Shown here: piece by piece, positions 1 through 11,939 of the stretch
Numbering within the stretch: the stretch's first letter is position 1
Layout of the letters: each line of letters begins with the position of its first letter
NCBI RefSeq assembly: GCF_014839805.1
Contig: NC_051116.1
Location: 4,259,556 to 4,323,555, forward strand
Reading direction: 5' to 3'
From: Manduca sexta
Taxonomy: Eukaryota; Arthropoda; Insecta; Lepidoptera; Sphingidae
DNA length: 64,000 bases
The notes under the pieces: generated by a model
The model's database searches: none
What the model was told of the DNA's origin: nothing
The model's input: only the letters and a program-made list of their open reading frames with translations
Made by a program: the position numbers and the translations under genes

Positions 1-24
1 AGTCATTCAAAGCAATAAAAAAAT
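1..24 (+). repeat. R3 element, 3' tail only
   Basis: GTCATTCAAAGCAATAAAAA is the A-rich 3' end of the R3 family; the rest lies before the window. Confidence 0.6.
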
Positions 25-340
25 CAACTGCAAGGCTAAGATACATCTGTTGTATCAGTCCAGAGGTAGCGTGCAATTCAATATCATGCTTTGTAATTTA
101 GTTTAGTTGATTACAGTTTGTGGTAGTCGAGCTTATCATCAGGTGATATTTATTTATGTTTATGAAACAAAACTGCTTGAGTCTGATTTGTTTTCACCCA
201 ACAACATTGGTTTTAAAATTTCAAAATTATACTTGAATTGGGAATTTTAACTGATTCGATGAAGCACTTTTTATTCTACGAATTTCTATGTAGCGGTGGT
301 TACTTTGAAATTGTCCAGATATTAATAATGGTTTCTTATT

Positions 341-705
341 TCTACGTGAATGTTAGACATTTAAATAAAACTAGTTATCAGATTGTATCGCGCCTTATTT
401 ATATTAAAATCTATCTCCCGACGTTTCGAACACTTGCTGCCATCATGGTCACAGGGAGGACTGAGGTTTAAGTCGTCCAAAAAGTCAAAGTTACAATATA
501 TACCTACATTTTACAATTATACAATTTTTTTTAGTTGTTGACGGTCCGATTTACACAGAATGAGCTAAGTGTCTTGTAATCTGGCGGCCGGTCAGCACCT
601 CAGTCTTTCCCGTGACCATGAAGGGTGCAACGTCTTCAAAACTTGGTGAATATTTTTAATATAAAACCGCGATAAAATCCGAAAAAAAAATTTCATAGTC
701 AGGTT
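341..705. repeat. M5 foldback MITE, both arms
   Basis: The left arm carries CCCGACGTTTCGAA and CATGGTCACAGGGAGGACTG; the right arm is its inverse (CAGTCTTTCCCGTGACCATG, then ACCGCGATAAAATCCG). Between them is the family's core AAAGTCAAAGTTACAATATA and ACGGTCCGATTTACACAGAA. This is the only copy here with two well-kept arms of about 90 bases, so it defines the element. Confidence 0.75.
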
Positions 706-861
706 ATTTGTTTTAAAATATTATGTTGCCATACCCCTATTAGATTCATAATAACATCAACGTGTTTGAAATACTGTCTATTCTTGAGCACGGGTCTACT
801 CTCCTACTAAGAGTGTCATAATCCACTACGCTGGCTCAGTACAAGTTGGTAGACTTCACTA

Positions 862-1316
862 ATACTATCCAAATCATCATCATCATCATAAGCCTACAGC
901 CGTCTACTGCTGAACATAGGCCTCCCCTAAAGCGCGCCACGTTGCTCGGTCCTCGGCTCTGCTCATCCAGCGTCCACCGGCGATCCTGCGAATGTCGTCG
1001 GACCAGCGGGTCGGAGGTCGTCCTACGCTACGCTTACCGAGACGCAGTCTCCACTCTAGGGCTCGTCAGCTCCAGCGGCCATCAGTCCTACGACCGATAT
1101 GGCCAGCCCACTGCCACTTCAGCTGGCTTATTCTCCGAGCTATGTCCGTTACTTTGGTTCTCTCATGGATAACCTCATTTCTGATTTTGTCCGCGAAAGA
1201 GACACCTAGCATAGCTTGCTCCATCGCCTGCTGCGCGACCTTAAATTTATGGACTAGCCTTACCGACAGCGTCCACGTCTCCAACACTATCCAAATAATA
1301 AAGATTAAAAACAAGT
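862..1316 (-). mobile_element. RTE-like LINE, 3' end with C-terminal coding remnant
   Basis: The minus strand encodes KVAQQAMEQAMLGVSFADKI, VIHERTKVTDIARRI and WQWAGHIGRR, the region after the reverse transcriptase in RTE-like non-LTR elements. It continues, with a frame change, to the 3' end near the CATCATCATC run (ATGATGATG in sense). The 5' part with endonuclease and catalytic RT motifs is absent, as is usual for 5'-truncated insertions. It is not an intact gene. Confidence 0.8.
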
Positions 1317-1517
1317 TCCCAAAAACAGGATCCTATACGTTGGAATTGAAGTAATTGATACCTTGGAACACCTATAGATTACGTACCAACCGACACTGTG
1401 AAAATAACTATAAAAATATCAATTAATGTAACCTGAGCCATAAGTGTCCAGTTAATTAATTAGGAGAGAGATTTGTGTGCCAAGATCAGATATTTATAAG
1501 TGATGTTTTAATTATTA

Positions 1518-1770
1518 ACTGCTTAGGTAGCGTTGTTGTGTTACGTGCGACTGCAGTGTTGAGGTATAGGATTCGATTTCCAGGTCGGGTAAAGTGATAT
1601 AGGGTCTTTCTACTCATTATCGGCTTGAAGTTTGGAATATGTTTCCAATATGGTTATATGCTCCTCTATATCATGTTATGGGACGGAATATGCATGGCGG
1701 AAAATGGGTGCACCAGTTGCATCTCCGTCTAACTCTTAAGGGATTAAAGGCGTAAGTGTGCGTGTGTGTG
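1518..1770 (+). mobile_element. S1 tRNA-derived SINE, full length, diverged
   Basis: The head GCTTAGGTAGCGTTGTTGTG resembles the A-box region, GGATTCGATTTCC the B box, and the body TATGGGACGGAATATGCATG and GGGATTAAAGGCGTAAGTGT matches other S1 copies. A TG-rich tail follows. Confidence 0.75.
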
Positions 1771-2289
1771 TTATTATCGTTTTTTATACAAATAGGAGAT
1801 GATATGGCTTGCTTAGAATGCATTGATAGTAGCTAAGTCAGCCATAACTATAAATTATTAAAGATTGGCTAAGCTGTGGTATTTATATTCCTACACCTAC
1901 TCAGAGACTTCTGCGTACATGTCACTTCATGTATAGTAAAGTTTTTGATAATTCTCCTTCTTTTATCCTTATTTCTCCTAACACACACACTTTTTCTGGC
2001 TGCGTTTGTTAGAAGCGGTTTTAATCATATAATTGCTCAAAAATCATTCATTCATACTTGATTTCAAATTGCGCTAATAAGAGTCCATAAATCATTGTCT
2101 TCAAATTGATTTATTTCAATTTTGAACCATAATTTAAATAACGTAAAACATAGTTTGCATGTAATCTCTACGTGTGGCGAGTTTAACACGTATAAGAATG
2201 TGAATAGCAAAGTGGGATAATACGGGCGAGTTTTTCTTCGAGCTTTTCTATAGTTAGCGTGTTATTATATACTGTGAGGTACAAGGTTC

Positions 2290-2500
2290 GAGTTCAGACC
2301 AGGCAACACTTTGGCAAACAAGTTCTTGAGTGGAGACCACGACTCGGCAAACATAGTATAGGACGCCCTCCAAAGTGGCGATCTGCGAAAAATCGCTGAT
2401 AACTTGTTGTGACAGGCCAAAGACAGGGTAAAATGGCTCATAATGGAGGATGCCTATGTCCAGCAATGGACAAAGATATAGGCTGATGATGATGAACACA
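2290..2500 (+). mobile_element. RTE-like LINE, 3' end remnant
   Basis: Broken frames give SGDLRKIADNLL, KDRVKW and MEDAYVQQWTK, ending in GGCTGATGATGATGA. This is the C-terminus and 3' tail of an RTE-like element, with stops in the frame. Confidence 0.7.
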
Positions 2501-2945
2501 TTTTCTGGTTTCTTAGTACTCAATCAGGAACTATCAGCGCATAGTATTTGGACTGGAAGGTTTGATTACTAGGTCTGTTAACAGTTTTTATTATCCTTAG
2601 CAAACGAGGCTTTTTATCAACGAATAGGTAATGAACTAGGCAGGGTCCTTACTAATCAGCCATCCTTTTTGACAGTATAAATCGATATGCCCATGATTGG
2701 ATCATAAGTAGGTTGATTAGGCATGTTATAAAAGCTAAGCTATTAATTCGGTATCCAAGCTACCTTGCGTCATGGTCAAAGCTAAGTTTCGTCGACCCTA
2801 TATTGAAGCGAGATATTGATATTAGAACGACTCAGGCATTCAAATAGAATATTTAACACATACGTGTGTCGTGAAACTTTACTTTATTTCGAATTCTTTC
2901 TGTCGAAACCGTGTGAGTTAAACAAAAACACACATAACGTATGTA

Positions 2946-3150
2946 TCTCCGAAGATGTATGCAGAGGCGCAACCAGGGCACAATTTACGTCAAGTGTGTT
3001 CCGTCCCATGATGTGATAGGGATCGAGCCTATCACCACATTTGGCACAACTTCTGTCTCCGGGCTGATACTGAGCCGAAAAACCCAAATATGAGTTTTCC
3101 CCACACGGCATTCGAATCCAGGACCTCGGAACGCTGTCGTACCACGCATG
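2946..3150 (-). mobile_element. S1 SINE copy
   Basis: It contains GTATGCAGAGGCGCAACCAG, CCGTCCCATGATGTGATAGG and CGGGCTGATACTGAGC in the antisense order, ending at the B-box complement GGCATTCGAATCC. The A-box head is degraded. Confidence 0.8.
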
Positions 3151-3506
3151 TTTATAGCAAGTAGGTAATAAATTTGACATAGAATTAAGTACGGAGAACA
3201 TCGATATATATATGTAGGTAGAATATATGTCAATAACACAGAACTATTAGCTAGTTAATTAAGAGCTTAAACAGAATAATAAACTCTACATTTTAAAATT
3301 TAAAAAATCTTAGTAGTTAAAGAATATGTTTAATGTATGAGGGGAAATGAGTAGGTATACATTAAAGCGGATGTAGAAGCGACATATTCATGAGCATACG
3401 ACAAACCTCTTTAAATAAGAGTTATAAAAAAAAATAACCAAGAAAAAAATCTAAAAAGCAGACTAGCCAATAATAGCAATAACATAAAATTCATGCACAT
3501 TTCTTC

Positions 3507-3610
3507 ATCATCAGCTGCAGAATGTCCACTGCTGAACAAGGACCTACCCTAAAGACATCTAGATCGACTATTGGAAACGGCCCGCATCTCTCGACCTCCT
3601 GCGACAACAT
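3507..3610 (-). mobile_element. RTE-like LINE 3' tail fragment
   Basis: ATCATCAGCTGCAGAATGTC and CACTGCTGAACAAGGACCTA followed by AGATCGACTATTGG match the 3' tail seen again at 47.36 kb. Confidence 0.6.
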
Positions 3611-3934
3611 TTCTTACTAATAATAAAAGTTCGTAGTTTTCCCCGACTGTGTGTACCCATCATGTTTTTCTTGAAAGCGGTGGCGGCGCGTATCTATGCA
3701 AATTGCATTACAAACGTGGCCGTTCCCATTTTGTTTTTGCATACAAACAATATAAAATAACTTATCCCGTTAGCATGCCTTTTGGGACAAATATTCATGT
3801 TTACAAATTTCTTTTCTATACAGAATACAGTCAATTTGATATTATGTTATAATAGAGATGGTAATTATAATCTATATTGAAAGCAAATTGAGCTCTAAGC
3901 CACAAACTTCAGACTTTTATAAAGCTATCTGTGT

Positions 3935-4158
3935 ATATATTCTTTGTGAATTATCGTTTGCTTTAACGGTGAAGGAAAACATGTGTGAGGAAATCTGCAT
4001 ACCTGAGAAGTTCTCTATAGGAATTTCGAGGGTATGTGAAGTCTACCAATCCGCCCTAGGCCAGCGTGGTGGACTAAGGCTTATTTCCTCTCAGTAGTAG
4101 AGGAGGCTCGTGCCCAGCAGTGGGACAGTACACAGGGCTGATATTATTATAATTCGAA
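3935..4158 (+). mobile_element. S2 SINE, 5'-truncated
   Basis: It carries GAATTATCGTTTGCTTTAAC, CATACCTGAGAAGTTCTC, GCCAGCGTGGTGGACTAAGG and CAGTAGTAGAGGAGGC, ending in GGGCTGATATTATTAT. The tRNA-like head present at 61.24 kb is missing. Confidence 0.8.
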
Positions 4159-4399
4159 TTTACTAACCCTATATTAGCAATACGCTTGATTGACCTATTA
4201 AGGACTTATTTAAAAACACTAATTGCTTACGTTCAACATTATAGAACGTTCTAGATTCCCATGACCATCTAACGATTCCAATTACGTATCTTAATAACTA
4301 CATTAACTATGTTGCATGCCAAACGTTGGGTTAGACTCGCAATTTCTAATTACATACTATTACTGACTCGCCATAGTTGTATGAAGTCTTGAATGTATT

Positions 4400-4480
4400 G
4401 CAGTGGTAAAGTAGCTTGTTCCATCTCCTGGTCGAGTAAAGTGATATTAGGTTTTTATTAGTATCAATATAGCTTGTTGT
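4400..4480 (+). repeat. S1 SINE head fragment, degraded
   Basis: GGTCGAGTAAAGTGATATTA matches the region just after the S1 B box; the rest is too diverged to align by eye. Confidence 0.4.
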
Positions 4481-4497
4481 GTCTGATATGGTGATGA

Positions 4498-4695
4498 ATT
4501 CCTCCTAGTCGAATTTCGGCCACGGCTGCGAATCTAAACGGAAATCAGCCACGCAGGAGATAATATAGTGCATAAGTGTGTGCGCAATACACTAGCACTC
4601 TCTGTTCCTTTACTTTCATAATATGATGAGACGGCAATCCGACATGATCGGAGAGAGATCAGCCGCAAGACCAACGGCTTTACATGCTTAATATA
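4498..4695 (-). repeat. R9 repeat copy
   Basis: It reads, inverted, as the 16.97-kb and 45.68-kb copies: CAGCCGCAAGACCAACGGCT, GCAATCCGACATGATCG, GCGCAATACACTAGCACTCT and TCGAATTTCGGCCACGGCTG. It has no coding content. Confidence 0.65.
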
Positions 4696-4924
4696 TGGTG
4701 GAAGCTAGCTTTATCAACGTATTTAGAAACGTATGGCAAAAAGTGAGTGTATTGGTACCTCTGCCTGCCATTTAGGGTTTCCTATTCTTCAGGTCATAAT
4801 GCCTCTAGTATTTTTTTTGTCTCCCGCTTTGCTATGGAGGGATCCGGGTAATCATGATTTAGAATCAAATCAATTAATTTCATTGCAAGTAGACAGACTA
4901 GTGCCACCAAATACTTGACAAGCT

Positions 4925-5100
4925 TTACCAGGTGTCATAAAATGCGTGCAGGAGATGCAGTGGTGGGACTTTCTACCCGTTATAGGTATAAGGTGTGTTT
5001 CTTTCTCTCTCTCTGTCTCTCCCTCCTCCTTCCCCCTCTTGATGTCTCTGTCTACGTGTGTGTTTGTGTGTGTATGTATGTCGGTGTGTGAGTGTTAACT
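4925..5100. repeat. Low-complexity CT-rich and TG-rich stretch
   Basis: A (CT)n/(TC)n tract at about 5003-5045 is followed by (TG)n/(TATG)n at about 5056-5088. At 4930-4965 a fragment resembling the repeat at 19.08 and 41.16 kb (GGTGTCATAAAATGCG) precedes it. Confidence 0.7.
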
Positions 5101-5744
5101 ATGTTTCATACGAAAGGTTAGGTTACCCTCGAATGCGTTTCTAATAACATATTATTACTGGAAGCCGTACTGTGGAAGCCTTCGATAATCAATATTCTTA
5201 CATTCTCTCCGCGTACTGGCTTGGAGACATTCCAATGTTGTTTAAGTGTATTTAATGTCTAGTTTCTAGAATGTGGAAGATGAAATTCCTTGTTTTCATA
5301 AATAGGAATATCAATGATATATTTGTCAACTTTTCGTAAGTATGGTGCATGGTGATTTTGAGAAATTTTTGATTTAGTTTAAATCTTGTTTGTTTTCCAT
5401 CAACCTACAGTGTAGATAATTTCTGTTTATTATTTATTGTGCTCATGCTTTTCTCTACAGCTGGGTAGGCACATTCTATTCTCTGTATCTATAGTCCAAA
5501 AATATTCCGTTCGTCTTTTGTTAATTGTAAAACTGCAAAATGACTAAAGGAAATCTTTAAGGCATTTATTAAGTAAGTTTAGATCAAATTTATATTTATC
5601 GTCAATCGATACTCTGTGTCGTCACTCTTATTATTAGGTGCAGTGAAGTTAATTTCCCGGCCGCGTATAGCAATAAAGTCGACAATCGAGCAACATGTTC
5701 TTCATCAGTTGCTATAATGCCTTTTATGAATTACCAAATTAATG

Positions 5745-5995
5745 ATATTTTATGTTTACGCGAATGTTAGACATTGAAATAGCCCAGTTTTCTATATTAT
5801 AAGTTTCTCCTGTTGTTTCGTGGTCGCAGCCTTCATGGTCACGGGAAGGAAGAAGGGGGATTTGCTCAAGTGATGGTCATCTCAAAAGTAAGTAACAATA
5901 TCTACCAAAATTTTACAATTACACAAAATTCAATTTTAGCTGACGGTCCGATATACGCCGAATGAGTTCACAGTGTCTTAAAACGTTTCATTTCA
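5745..5995. repeat. M5 MITE, one arm plus core
   Basis: ACGCGAATGTTAGACATTGA, GCCTTCATGGTCACGGGAAG and ACGGTCCGATATACGCCGAA follow the M5 order; the right arm is absent. Confidence 0.65.
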
Positions 5996-6392
5996 AGTTA
6001 CTTCACTCTCAAAAAATTTCTGGATCATTAACAACTCCTTAAGTAATTATGAAACATGGCTTCCGTGTCCCAAATTAGCGTTTACAAAGTTTCTCATTTG
6101 CTATCTGCTGTCTGTTATTTAAATAATTGCCGGGACATTAGCACCGGTCTATAATTGCGGCGGTTTAGGACGGGTTTCATTTTTTTATGTTTTGTGCGAG
6201 CTCTTTGTTGTCGGTGACACCTTCTTCAAGCAAAAATAGCAAAGTATATAGTGTATATGTATATTGTTATTCATTATATACTTGAAAGGACCAGCCAGCG
6301 ACTTGTAAGGTAAAGTGAGTTGTACCTTCAAAGTGTAACACCATTCAGAATTATAGGTTTACAGTTTCAAATAAATTAATATTGAATATGAC

Positions 6393-6603
6393 TTTTTTTA
6401 TTGCTTTAATTGACGAGATGAGCTTGCCGTACACCTGATGGTAAGCGATACGACTGCCCATAAACATAGGAACACCATCCAACATCTTGAATTACAAAGA
6501 ATTGTTAGGTATTCCACTGCGCTCGCCATCCTGAGACATGATATGTTAAGTCTTATTAGGTCCAGTAGTTACACTGGTTACAAGACAGTGTGTGACTGTG
6601 GCT
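6393..6603 (-). mobile_element. R3 element copy, truncated
   Basis: Begins TTTTTTTATTGC (A-tail complement), then GACGAGATGAGCTTGCCG, CCTGATGGTAAGCGATACGA and CCACTGCGCTCGCCATCC. It faces the opposite copy at 6801-7045. Confidence 0.75.
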
Positions 6604-6800
6604 AGCTAGATTTCTGTGAATTTTATTAGTGGAGTCCAATCAATACATTCATTACAAATACAGAAAGAACAACTAGAACCAATTCCATTAGAGAAGTCAA
6701 GAATACTTTTCTTTTAAATCCAGCCGAACATCAAGCTATTACCTATATTAAAACCTCTATTATAGAATTTATGTTCTAACAAGAACTAATGGAGGTAATT

Positions 6801-7045
6801 TATTTCTGTCGCCAAGCAGCAGTGTGTAGTCACTGTTGTATTCCGGTTTGTATTGTAGCCAGTGTAACTATTGGACATAATGAGACTTAACATCTCATGT
6901 CTCAGGATGGCGAGCGCAGTGGAATACCAAACAATACTTTGTAATTCAAGGTGGTGGATGGTATTTTTACTGTATCTGGGTGATCCTATCGCTTACCATC
7001 AGGCGAACGGCAAGCTCGTTTCGTCATTCAAAGCAATGAAAAAAA
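6801..7045 (+). mobile_element. R3 element copy
   Basis: It reads TATTTCTGTCGCCAAGCAGC, CATCTCATGTCTCAGGATGG, GCTTACCATCAGGCGAACGG and ends AAAGCAATGAAAAAAA. With the preceding copy it forms an inverted pair about 200 bases apart. Confidence 0.8.
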
Positions 7046-7614
7046 CCAAACCAAAAAACCAAAAATATTCATAAGTATTTCTCAGAACACAGAGAATGAC
7101 AGATGCGACAACTAGACCGTTGAGGCGATTAAACAAAACAATTTTAGAATCAGAACGAACGATCGCCAAAGTTCATTAACATGTCGTTAAAATATCTCGT
7201 AAAATTCACTGGTAATATCTCCGATCTACAACTGACAAATCTGTCTCTGATCGTATCTTCCGATTTTTATGTGTTTTCTGAGCTTTTTAATTGGATTTTT
7301 GTTGTATACTTTGGTGAAACTGTTGTATTCATATTATTGGTTGGTTTTCTGAGGTCAGAGGTTAGAATGTGTGTATGAAGTTTTTGTGGAAAACTTTTTT
7401 GGGTATTCCCTGCATTCAAAACCGGGGAAATCTGCCAATGGGATACTGGAATCCCCGGGCATAGCGGCTGCAGGGTCCTGGAGGAATTTTGGGAGAGGAT
7501 AGCTTGGAAGGTAATGTGGAAGAAGGATAAGGAAATCTCTTAGGTGGGAGGAAGGGAGAAGACCAGGAAATGTTCGAGAGCCCTCATAGGCCTCAATGTG
7601 AATTAGCAATCATG

Positions 7615-7670
7615 AGGTATACACACTTAACTACCTAGGGCCTACCTACCTAGGTACCTAGGGCCGCGAC
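7615..7670. repeat. CCTAGG-rich short palindromic stretch
   Basis: Repeated CTACCTAGG/ACCTAGGGCC units make overlapping short palindromes. No function is apparent. Confidence 0.5.
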
Positions 7671-7896
7671 AATTGTCACTTGTACATGGGCGTGGATTTG
7701 GTGAGGAGACCGAGCGCACAAGAATTGCCTCAAGGGGCTAAATACCTATGTTAAATAAAGATAAATTTAAAGGTTTATATAACGTCTTTATAAACGTATT
7801 TTATGTACATAGTGTATTTAAAGGTATTCCCGTAAACTTATTTTGTTTTTGATATCCGCCGAGTAGCGTTGTTGTTGTGTGTGTCAAAATATGTAT

Positions 7897-8092
7897 TGAC
7901 AGGGCCCTTATTCTGTATGATAGTGTAAACGCGTAACGCGATCGTGTCATGTTATTTTTGAGAAATATGCGTGGAATGGTATCCTGTAAGCCAAATTTCT
8001 ATAGTCCTAAACATGATGTGTTGTGTTACGTGCTTGTTACGCACTGTTAAAATAACGTGCGAGATAGAGAATAAGGCCCCAGTTCGTTTAGC
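7897..8092. repeat. Small TIR MITE with GGGCCTTATTCT ends
   Basis: The left end GGGCCCTTATTCT and the right end AGAATAAGGCCCC are inverted copies enclosing about 170 bases with no coding frame. GGGCC-type ends resemble PIF/Harbinger elements. A fragment, AGGCCCTTATTCC, recurs near 58.96 kb. Confidence 0.6.
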
Positions 8093-8527
8093 GTATATAG
8101 CGGAACCCAACAACCTAGTTGTATTTGTATTTATGATTATTATTTGAGAGTGCCAAGTCTATGCATGTAAGACCTTTATCGTAGAGGGATTTAGTGTTTC
8201 TCCGTGATGTCAGAAATGGGGCACATTATCTAGTACTTTCTAAATCAACGTCCTGATTGGTGCTGAATCTATGGTCAAAATGGGGTTGGTAGATACACGT
8301 CTATCTACTTCTTTGGAGTTAAATTGCATGAGTAGGTACCTACGGTGGTAACTTCTATTTATAGGCAATCACGTAGCCTACACTTATGGCCTGTTTCACA
8401 AGTTTCAAGTTTTTATTTTACCTACAATTATCATATTTAACAGCTAATTTAGAAGGGTACTTAATTTACTACCGTTTATTTGGGAGCGTAAATTAATGTG
8501 AATTTTGGATTACGTCGGTTTTTTTAA

Positions 8528-8775
8528 TACTGCCCAAACTAAGTGACCGCACTCCACCTGATGGTAAATACAGTGAGGTCCAATACAATGTCGACTAACA
8601 AGAGATGATTACCCCTCGTCAGTCGACATAATTATGCCGGCCTGTTAGAGCCGGATATACACAGGCTGATCCCGGAACGCGACACATTTACAGTCACTAT
8701 AGCAGATTTTACCTTGTGTACGGTGGTTGCTATCCGGGCGGTATAATATATCATACCACCAGTCTATATTAGCTT
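8528..8775 (+). repeat. R4 repeat, near full length
   Basis: CACCTGATGGTAAATACAGT, AATGTCGACTAACAAGAG, ATGCCGGCCTGTTAGAGCCG and GCTATCCGGGCGGTATAATA occur in the family order. It ends with a TATCATACCACCAG tail. Confidence 0.75.
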
Positions 8776-8839
8776 ATACATTATGACGAATAGTATTTAC
8801 TCATGAGGCCCTTAACATATAATTCATTAAAGAGTCAGT

Positions 8840-9490
8840 GAATCATTGAAATAAAACTATATTACGTATTTTATCGTGTTTTTTTTAATATAATTTTCTC
8901 CCGACGTTTCGAAGAAAGAAAGAAGCCTTCATGGTCACGGGGCGGACTGAGGTCATGCGCAAAGTCAAAGTTACAATATCTACCTGGTCGCCGTCAAGAT
9001 TAGTTTTAGGGGATGCATCTGCACCTACGCACTGTACTACATAATATCATTTTTTTTTCTAATTCAAATCACGCAGGTTTTTTGAAATGCTTTGTCATAC
9101 AAAAACCTATGTCGAAATTTCCCATTGTTGCAGATTTATGCAGTGACTTATATTTTTTGTGATCTATGATTGGGGGGTTCACATCCACCTACTTGCACCC
9201 ACTTCCGGCACCTATATTTACCTACATTTTAATATATTACAACTTTTTTTTAAATTTTTTGTTGGTGGTACGATCTTCGCAGAATGAGTTTACAAAGTCT
9301 TGAAGTTCGTTGATTTGAAGAAAACCATACAGATTGCATCCCCCCTCCCGGCGCCTATATCTACCTACATTTTACAATTATACAACTTTTTTTTTATTTT
9401 TTTGTTATTAGGGTACGAGCTCACAGGGTCCTGAAGTTCGTTGATTTCGTAAAATACATACGGATTCACTACTGTCTATATGGCTAACCG
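8840..9490. repeat. M5 MITE with an internal tandem duplication
   Basis: The arm TTCTCCCGACGTTTCGAAGA and CCTTCATGGTCACGGGGCGG is followed by the core. From 9207 a segment of about 143 bases (GGCACCTATATTTACC... to TTCGTTGATTT) is repeated at 9350 (GGCGCCTATATCTACC...). Confidence 0.65.
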
Positions 9491-9879
9491 CATCGCACGT
9501 GACATTTCCCATCAATTAGCAGAGGGACGGCTTCAAAGACAGCGCAATAGGCTTTTAGCGGACATGCATTACGTATAGAGAGCTAGTTAACAGCTATAGT
9601 GGTCTATTATACATACAAGATGGGCAAACGATTTGATAAAGGAAGGAATATTCTAGACTTAGGCCGCTTCTATCAGGTTGGTGAGGATTTTTTTGCGGGG
9701 CTTATGTTTAGTACTAAAATTTCTATGGTTGATGAATATATAAGATCACCTAATTGTGAAAACTTGTAATTGGCCTTCGTTTTTTTTAGGTAATTCTTAT
9801 TGTATTACCTAGCTGTAAGCTTTCCAAATAAATGAAAATAAAATAAAACATATTATTATACTAGCCCAGCAACGTGATT

Positions 9880-10060
9880 TCACTGCACCTAATATAGTGG
9901 GGTCCCTCGTCAGCAGTCGACACAATTATGCCGGCCTGTTGGAACCAGATATACACAGGCTGATCCCGAAATGAGACACTCACGTGGGTTACTACGGCGG
10001 GTTTTAACACCTTGTATACGGTGGTTGCTATCAGGGCGGATATTGTAATGACGGGTTACA
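9880..10060 (+). repeat. R4 repeat, 5'-shortened
   Basis: AATTATGCCGGCCTGTTGGA, ACACAGGCTGATCCCGAAAT and GGTTGCTATCAGGGCGGATA mark the family; the start near 9895 is diverged. Confidence 0.7.
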
Positions 10061-10280
10061 CTCACATTTCACCCGGTATGTTACGTCCCATGTAAGAGAA
10101 GTGACCCTACTACTACTAGCTACGTTTGCAGACTCCGGGCTGATTCAAAAAAGTTAATATCACTGCCCAATCCAAGAATTAAACCTGTGAACATTAGAAT
10201 CTGATATCACTACCTATGCAAGGATCAAACACGTGACCTCATTACTTCATAACTGTAGGAATGAGGCAATTATATGAGAT

Positions 10281-10562
10281 ACCGGTGGTAAGTGTCTCAT
10301 ATGTTCTCACATATGCATATACATGTGTCTATTTCTGCCACCAAGCAGTAGTGTGTAGTCACTGTTGTGTTCCGGTTTGAACTGTAGCCTGTGTAACTTC
10401 TGGACATAATAAGACTTAACACCTCTCAGGATGGCGAGCGCAGTGGAATACTAAACAATACTTTGTAATTCAACGTGTTGGATGGTGTTTCTAATGTTTA
10501 TGGGCGGTCGTATCGCTTACCATCAAGCGAACGGCAAACGCAACATACAAAGCAATAAAATG
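10281..10562 (+). mobile_element. R3 element, near full length
   Basis: Runs from GGTGGTAAGTGTCTCATATG through TCTGCCACCAAGCAGTAGTG and CAGGATGGCGAGCGCAGTGG to AAAGCAATAAAATGAG. The A-rich end marks the 3' side. Confidence 0.8.
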
Positions 10563-10839
10563 AGATACCCATATTTTATACGATGGTCTAATTAAAACAA
10601 CCATAATTTAAAATTAAAGGCATTGATTGTATGGCGAACAGTAAAAAAAATTAAATCAAAATGGAGGTCAATTAGAAATCTTATAAAAATTAATTCAAAA
10701 CAGATTCGTAAATAAATTCGGCATTAGATTTAGTGTTAGTTTTGATAACGTTTGTAAAGTAGAGACCTTAGTGCATAAGCTTAGAGACAGCGGGTGGATG
10801 ATGCAAATATTGTGTTTCTTGTTTTATACCTGCTAGGAT

Positions 10840-11370
10840 ATTATTTATTTATTTATAGACTCATCAACGTAATGTACATTGACAAAATTGAAAATATTAA
10901 AATACATATTATTCATAAATAAGGCTCAACGTCATTACAAATTATACATTATCACAGCATGCAAATTTACGTAACTCAATAAGTCACTTATATAATTTTA
11001 AATTACACATTTTGTTGCTACTAATAATCTTATATTGTACCAGGTACTTTGCCTGCGTGAAAAACTGTTAGTCTGACAAAAGTCCCACTGGGTACTTTAT
11101 TTTGGGTACTTTTTGGGCTCATGTCCTCGCCGGTGAGGATCGAGACGCGTTACCCTTTTATTTCCCCCTACCTGCCAGCCCGAGCTGGTTACTACGGTTT
11201 GTACCTTGTATTCATTATAAATATTATGCCTAATTTAAAATGTCCATAGTTATATAAGTAATTTTAATTGTTATTTAGAAAAATAATAATTATTCCTATA
11301 CATTGTTTTGACGTATCATAAGTGCAACTTTGTTCGCCTACGTGATAAATAAAGTATTTTCTTTATTTAT
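10840..11370. other. Unassigned stretch, possible degraded retroelement 3' region
   Basis: No open frame is convincing. CATGTCCTCGCCGGTGAGGA and CCTGCCAGCCCGAGCTGG form a GC-richer island, followed by GTGATAAATAAAGTATTTTC with a polyadenylation signal, as at the 3' end of a processed or LINE transcript on the plus strand. I do not recognise the family. Confidence 0.35.
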
Positions 11371-11939
11371 GTTTTATTGAGATAAGAATTAACCTAATAT
11401 AAGGTAATTCAGAATAAGGTCTTTGAATGTAACTCATAATTTGCACTTAATGATTGCTGTCTTTGCTTATAAGTTCTGACAAACATCTTCACATGTGCTT
11501 TGTTATGCTATATATTAAGTGAGATTAAGTAAGATGTAGGATGAAATAGGATTTTAAAACCATTTTGTAATGTACTCTGAAGTAGCTAATTCTATTGATA
11601 TTAGTGATCCTTAATTTTGTTTGGAAAGAAAGTAAAAAAAATTAACACCCCGGCATAATTGTATACACTAGCGAGCGATAACCATCCTTAAACAATTCAT
11701 ACTATATCTGGTTGCTAAGCCACTTCACTTACTTAGGGACAGAAGAGTTATTTTTCCATATACATATAAAAAATAGGAATCGCTATCCGCTCCGCTCATC
11801 ACTAAGTTACTAATGAAAAATCGTATAAATTATAACTGGTTCACGGTCCAATTAGTTTTAATTACTATTCCGGCGTTGTTATCGGTCAATGGTATCGGAA
11901 AGTATCGACTTACCTTCATGCAAGCAATCGTGTTTTATT

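Noticed and set aside
846..1354. Two overlapping plus-strand frames of about 110-120 codons
   Set aside because: They are the opposite strand of the LINE remnant whose minus strand has the recognisable RTE-like C-terminus.
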